From contig CAJTPK010000019.1 in NCBI GenBank assembly GCA_910578075.1, positions 7,890 to 71,889 of the forward strand: DNA of 64,000 nucleotides, in the 5' to 3' direction. The notes beneath the pieces were generated by a model. It saw only the letters and a list, made by a program, of their open reading frames with translations, had not been told where the DNA came from and searched no databases. Source of the stretch: an uncultured Muribaculaceae bacterium (lineage in GTDB: Bacteria; Bacteroidota; Bacteroidia; Bacteroidales; Muribaculaceae). Shown piece by piece: positions 60,865-64,000 of this stretch (its first letter is position 1; every line of letters starts with the position of its first letter). Made by a program: the position numbers and the translations under genes.

Positions 60865-61995
60865 TTACAAACGTCGGGTTACTCTCTCCACCATCTCTTT
60901 TTTCCACTCAGCAAAATCACCGGACAATATGTGTGCCCGCGCATCCTTCACGAGTTTGAGATAGAAAGCGAGATTATGTATGGACGCTATCTGCATGGCA
61001 AGCAATTCCTGACTGACAAATAGATGGCGCACATACGCCTTGGAATATTCATGGTCAACCCATGCAGTTCCGTCAGGATCAAGCTCCGAATAATCGTCAG
61101 CCCATTTACGGTTGCGCATGTTCATTATGCCGTTTGATGTGAAAAGCATACCGTTACGTCCGTTTCTTGTCGGCATCACGCAATCCATCATATCAACACC
61201 GCGGTCGATGGCTTCGAGTATGTTTGCCGGAGTTCCAACCCCCATGAGGTATCTGGGACGATCTTCAGGTAGAATCTCATTGACAACCTCAATCATCTCG
61301 TACATTTTTTCGGTGGGCTCACCGACGGCGAGACCGCCTATCGCGTTTCCGTCAGCTCCAAGGTCTGAGATGAATTTGGCTGACTCCCTTCTTAGGTCGG
61401 GATACACACAACCCTGAACAATCGGGAAATATGCTTGTGAATATCCGTAAAGCCCTTCAGTTTCCTGATAACGCTTCCATCCTCGTTTGAGCCAACGGTG
61501 TGTCAGGTCAAGCGATTTGCGTGCGTAATTGTAATCAGATGTTCCCGGAGGGCATTCGTCAAGGGCCATCATAATGTCTGAACCGATTGTGCGCTGTATA
61601 TCCACTACACCTTCCGGAGTAAAGAGATGTTTGCTGCCGTCTATGTGGCTTCTGAAGTATGCTCCTTCCTCCTTGAGCTTCCTGTTGGAAGACAAAGAAA
61701 ACACCTGGAATCCCCCTGAATCCGTAAGGATAGGGCGATCCCAGGAATTAAATTTATGTAAACCTCCGGCTCCCCGGATCACATCAAGACCCGGTCTGAG
61801 ATAGAGATGGTATGTGTTGCCGAGTATGATCTTGGCATCGATATCCTCACGCAGCTCACGCATGTGCACCCCCTTGACACTTCCGACTGTGCCGACCGGC
61901 ATGAATATCGGAGTGGGAATGGTGCCATGATCTGTAGTTATTTCTCCTGCGCGTGCAGCAGAACCTTGAGTTGTGGCGTCTATTTTAAATTTCAT
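60865..61995 (-). CDS. tgt: tRNA-guanine transglycosylase lacking the zinc cysteines
   Basis: The protein has 376 residues. Core TGT motifs are present: DSGGFQVFSL, DECPP, YLMGVGTPANILEAIDRGVDMMDCVMPTRNGRNG with the nucleophile Asp. It exchanges guanine 34 of certain tRNAs for preQ1 on the queuosine pathway. In E. coli the zinc site is C-x-C-x2-C followed by His; here the corresponding stretch reads DPDGTAWVDHEYSKAYVRH, with no cysteines, and only the later IHN histidine remains. This may be a lineage trait of Bacteroidetes. It is transcribed with DUF1015 upstream and lptG/F-like downstream. Confidence 0.94.
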   Translation of the reverse strand: MKFKIDATTQGSAARAGEITTDHGTIPTPIFMPVGTVGSVKGVHMRELREDIDAKIILGNTYHLYLRPGLDVIRGAGGLHKFNSWDRPILTDSGGFQVFSLSSNRKLKEEGAYFRSHIDGSKHLFTPEGVVDIQRTIGSDIMMALDECPPGTSDYNYARKSLDLTHRWLKRGWKRYQETEGLYGYSQAYFPIVQGCVYPDLRRESAKFISDLGADGNAIGGLAVGEPTEKMYEMIEVVNEILPEDRPRYLMGVGTPANILEAIDRGVDMMDCVMPTRNGRNGMLFTSNGIMNMRNRKWADDYSELDPDGTAWVDHEYSKAYVRHLFVSQELLAMQIASIHNLAFYLKLVKDARAHILSGDFAEWKKEMVERVTRRL

Positions 61996-62031
61996 TCTAC
62001 AAAATTAGTTCAAACGCCACAATTCTCCAAA

Positions 62032-63279
62032 TCAATCGTCGAGTTTGTGAATCACAAGACCCGAACGCAGTTTCGGTTCAAACCATGTTGTTTTCGGAGG
62101 CATGATGTTACCGGTGTCGGCAATGTTGATCAGCTGATCCATTGTGACAGGATAAAGAGCGAGTGCCATAGCCATCTCCCCGCTGTCGACACGACGTTTC
62201 AATTCACCAAGACCCCGGATGCCTCCTACAAAGTCAATGCGTTTGTCGCTTCTGAGGTCGGTTATATTAAGGATATCTCTCAAGATAAGGTCGCTTGATA
62301 CAGTAACATCAAGCACACCGATCGGATCACTGTCGTTGAATGTGCCCGGTTTTGCGGTGAGAGAATACCATTTTCCGTCGAGATACAGCGAGAAGTTATG
62401 CAGGGCAGAAGGTGTGTAGATTTCAGTTCCTTTCTCTTCTATCGTGAAATTCTCAGAAATTTTCTCAAGGAACTGTTCGGGAGTGAGTCCGTTAAGGTCT
62501 TTGACAACGCGGTTGTAATCAATAATATTGAGGTGGGATGCGGGGAATGCTACAGCCATGAAATAGTTGTATTCCTCTTCACCGGTATGGTTGGGGTTTG
62601 CTGCAGCTTTTTCTGCGCCGACAAGTGCTGCGGCAGCCGAGCGGTGATGACCATCCGCGATGTAAAGATTTGGAATTTTAGCGAATTCTTCCGTGACGGT
62701 GGCTATAGTTTCGGGGTTATCTATCACCCAGAGGGTATGTCCGAAGCCATCGGGCGCTACGAAATCATATTCGGGAGCGCCTGCGGTAGTTTTGCGTATA
62801 ATATTCTCAAGCACTTCGTTGTCAGGGAAAGCGAAGAACACCGGTTCGATATTTGCATTGTTGCATCTTACGTGCTTCATGCGGTCTTCCTCTTTATCAC
62901 GGCGTGTGAGCTCATGCTTTTTGATTCTTCCTTCCATGTAGTCGGGCACCCATGCTCCAACCACGAAGCCATATTGTGTGCAGCCATTCATGGTCTGTGC
63001 GTAGATATAGTAGTTCTCCTTGTCATCCTGCACAAGCCAGCCGTTTTCCTGGAATTTCCTGAAGTTTTCAACCGCTTTGTCGTAGACAGCGGGATCATGC
63101 TCGTCAAAACCTACTTCGAAATCAATCTCAGGTTTGATGATATGGTAAAGACTTTTTTCATTACCCTCCGCTTCTTTACGGGCTTCCTCGCTGTTGAGGA
63201 CATCATAAGGGCGGGATGCCACTTCTTCAACAAAATGTTTCGGAGGACGTACCCCCTTGAATGGTTTGATTCTTGCCAT
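62032..63279 (-). CDS. DUF1015 family protein
   Basis: The protein has 415 residues. Typical DUF1015 blocks: IKPFKGVRPPKHFVEEVASRPYDVLNSEEARKEA at the N terminus, DKEEDRMKHVRCNNANIEPVFFAF, LWVIDNPET, LYIADGHHRSAAAALVGAEKA (the GHHR motif common to the family) and IGVLDVTVSSDLILRDIL. The His/Arg motif resembles SpoU/kinase-like sites, but the biochemical function is unknown. The gene sits between fur and tgt, 36 bases before tgt, so these genes likely form one unit. Confidence 0.92.
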   Translation of the reverse strand: MARIKPFKGVRPPKHFVEEVASRPYDVLNSEEARKEAEGNEKSLYHIIKPEIDFEVGFDEHDPAVYDKAVENFRKFQENGWLVQDDKENYYIYAQTMNGCTQYGFVVGAWVPDYMEGRIKKHELTRRDKEEDRMKHVRCNNANIEPVFFAFPDNEVLENIIRKTTAGAPEYDFVAPDGFGHTLWVIDNPETIATVTEEFAKIPNLYIADGHHRSAAAALVGAEKAAANPNHTGEEEYNYFMAVAFPASHLNIIDYNRVVKDLNGLTPEQFLEKISENFTIEEKGTEIYTPSALHNFSLYLDGKWYSLTAKPGTFNDSDPIGVLDVTVSSDLILRDILNITDLRSDKRIDFVGGIRGLGELKRRVDSGEMAMALALYPVTMDQLINIADTGNIMPPKTTWFEPKLRSGLVIHKLDD

Positions 63280-63320
63280 GGTAGTGTTAAGGTTAAATAT
63301 TAATGTTAATGTTAAAAATA

Positions 63321-63794
63321 TCAGATTTTGCTTTTATCTTTCTTCATTTTGCGTGAGCATGCCGAACAAATGCCATAGATATTTGTGGATGAGAAGGAGG
63401 GAGAAAATCCTCTGAAACGGAGTGTGGAGAGGTATTCACCGACCTTTTCATCGTGCACCTCTTTCACCGCACCGCATTTCAGGCAAATGAGGTGTAGATG
63501 CCTGTCTTCGGCAAGTTCGTAGACAGCCTGGGTTTCGTTAAGATAGTGCTTCCTTAATATATTGCATTCGCACAGAAGCTCTACCGTGTTGTATACTGTG
63601 GATCTTGATACGTGATATTCACCCTCGATGTCTTTATAGAGCTCGTCGATGTCGAAATGCACCTTCTGCTCGAGCACTTTGTCAAGTATTGCAAAGCGTT
63701 CGGGAGTCTGCCGCATCTTTTTTGATTTTATATAAGCGGCAAACGATTCTTTAAGATGGTCGCGGAGCGACGGATCGACTGTATTTTTCTTCAT
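63321..63794 (-). CDS. fur: Fur-family metal- or redox-responsive repressor
   Basis: The protein has 157 residues from the start at 63794; the longer frame (to 63890) includes the promoter. The winged helix is KSKKMRQTPERFAILDKVLEQKVHFDIDELYKDIEGEYHVSRSTVYNTVELL. The metal-sensing half has HLHLICLKCGAVKE and the second zinc pair GICSACSRKMK. Fur, Zur or PerR specificity is not resolved; PerR-type His/Asp ligands cannot be assigned without alignment. It is the first gene of the DUF1015-tgt-lptG/F unit. Two -7-like boxes precede it. Confidence 0.88.
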   Translation of the reverse strand: MKKNTVDPSLRDHLKESFAAYIKSKKMRQTPERFAILDKVLEQKVHFDIDELYKDIEGEYHVSRSTVYNTVELLCECNILRKHYLNETQAVYELAEDRHLHLICLKCGAVKEVHDEKVGEYLSTLRFRGFSPSFSSTNIYGICSACSRKMKKDKSKI

Positions 63795-63811
63795 CTTATA
63801 TGAATTTAATG

Positions 63812-63839
63812 CAAATATAATCAGCGGGCGGCAAATATA
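63812..63839 (-). promoter_or_regulatory. fur promoter region with two -7-like boxes
   Basis: On the minus strand TATATTTG occurs at 63812-63819 and again at 63832-63839, 20 bases apart, ~25-45 bases before the fur start. One may be the promoter and the other may be part of a regulator site. Confidence 0.5.
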
Positions 63840-63935
63840 CAAATCAGTGGTTAAAGTTTTTTCAAGCATCCTTAAGCTATAGCGAACCAACCGAGAAGAT
63901 TTCGTGTTTAATAGATGAATTATGGATATTAACTA

Positions 63936-64000
63936 AGAGTCCGTATCATAAAAAATTTAGCTTTAGGGGACGCATGCCTGAGCTGATTTTGGATTTGCAG
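63936..64000. mobile_element. Left end of a second MITE-like copy (cut by window edge)
   Basis: 65 bases match 56479-56543 with about two changes (one in the terminal repeat, GTATCAT for GTCTCAT, and one just after GCATGCC). The rest, including the right terminal repeat, lies beyond the window. Confidence 0.82.

Noticed and set aside
62398..63303. 301-residue open frame on the plus strand
   Set aside because: Opposite-strand shadow of the DUF1015 gene, with hydrophobic and Cys-rich noise.

Overview
The window is chromosomal DNA from a Bacteroidales bacterium. The evidence is a SusC/SusD pair, a susR/HTCS-like regulator, RprX/RprY, secreted proteins ending in Por/type-IX-like tails, repeated TAnnTTTG promoter boxes, and a DUF1015-Tgt-LptG cluster. 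A gut Muribaculaceae or Prevotella-type host is a guess; nothing here fixes the genus.

Layout. Positions 1-1008 hold the 5' part of rnpB and a DUF308-like membrane protein, both on the minus strand. Positions 2011-15398 are the first half of a polysaccharide utilisation locus (minus strand): an orphan ECF sigma factor, SusC, SusD, a surface protein, a PL38-like alginate/glucuronan lyase with a CBM-like module, a GH28-like beta-helix enzyme and a small beta-helix protein. Positions 16010-23457 (minus) hold a membrane-spanning regulator (beta-propeller sensor joined directly to an AraC-type HTH, no kinase) and a uronate operon: kduD, DUF4861 lipoprotein, a lone GatC-type transporter, and a KduI that carries a signal peptide. 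Positions 24459-35170 (plus) are a six-gene operon: heparinase II/III-like lyase, GH127, a possible esterase, GH97, GH43, GH88. Together they suggest lyase cleavage of a uronic-acid polymer with arabinose/xylose/galactose decorations, removal of the unsaturated uronate by GH88, then KduI and KduD. The KDG kinase and aldolase are not in the window.

Positions 35252-63890 are mostly core genes: rprY/rprX, a C11 protease, an MscS channel with an insert, a ThiF-like E1, glnA, a DUF3108 protein, thioredoxin, clpB, a ROK kinase, a gene remnant, maf, a kdsC-like phosphatase, a DUF2520 protein, an ATP-grasp-like protein, an RNA polymerase omega-like protein, bamD, a PASTA protein, rluD, an acyltransferase, a phosphoesterase, folK, lptG/F-like, tgt, DUF1015 and fur.

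The least explained content is intergenic. Several long gaps are filled by modular repeats that share ~110-130 bp inverted arms and exchangeable cores (copies at 1335, 4535, 15704, 23538, 37726, 47119, 49604 and 50381). A separate 346-bp MITE-like element with perfect 34-bp terminal inverted repeats lies at 56479-56824, and the start of a second copy lies at the right edge. I saw no tRNA, rRNA 16S/23S/5S, CRISPR array or intact transposase.
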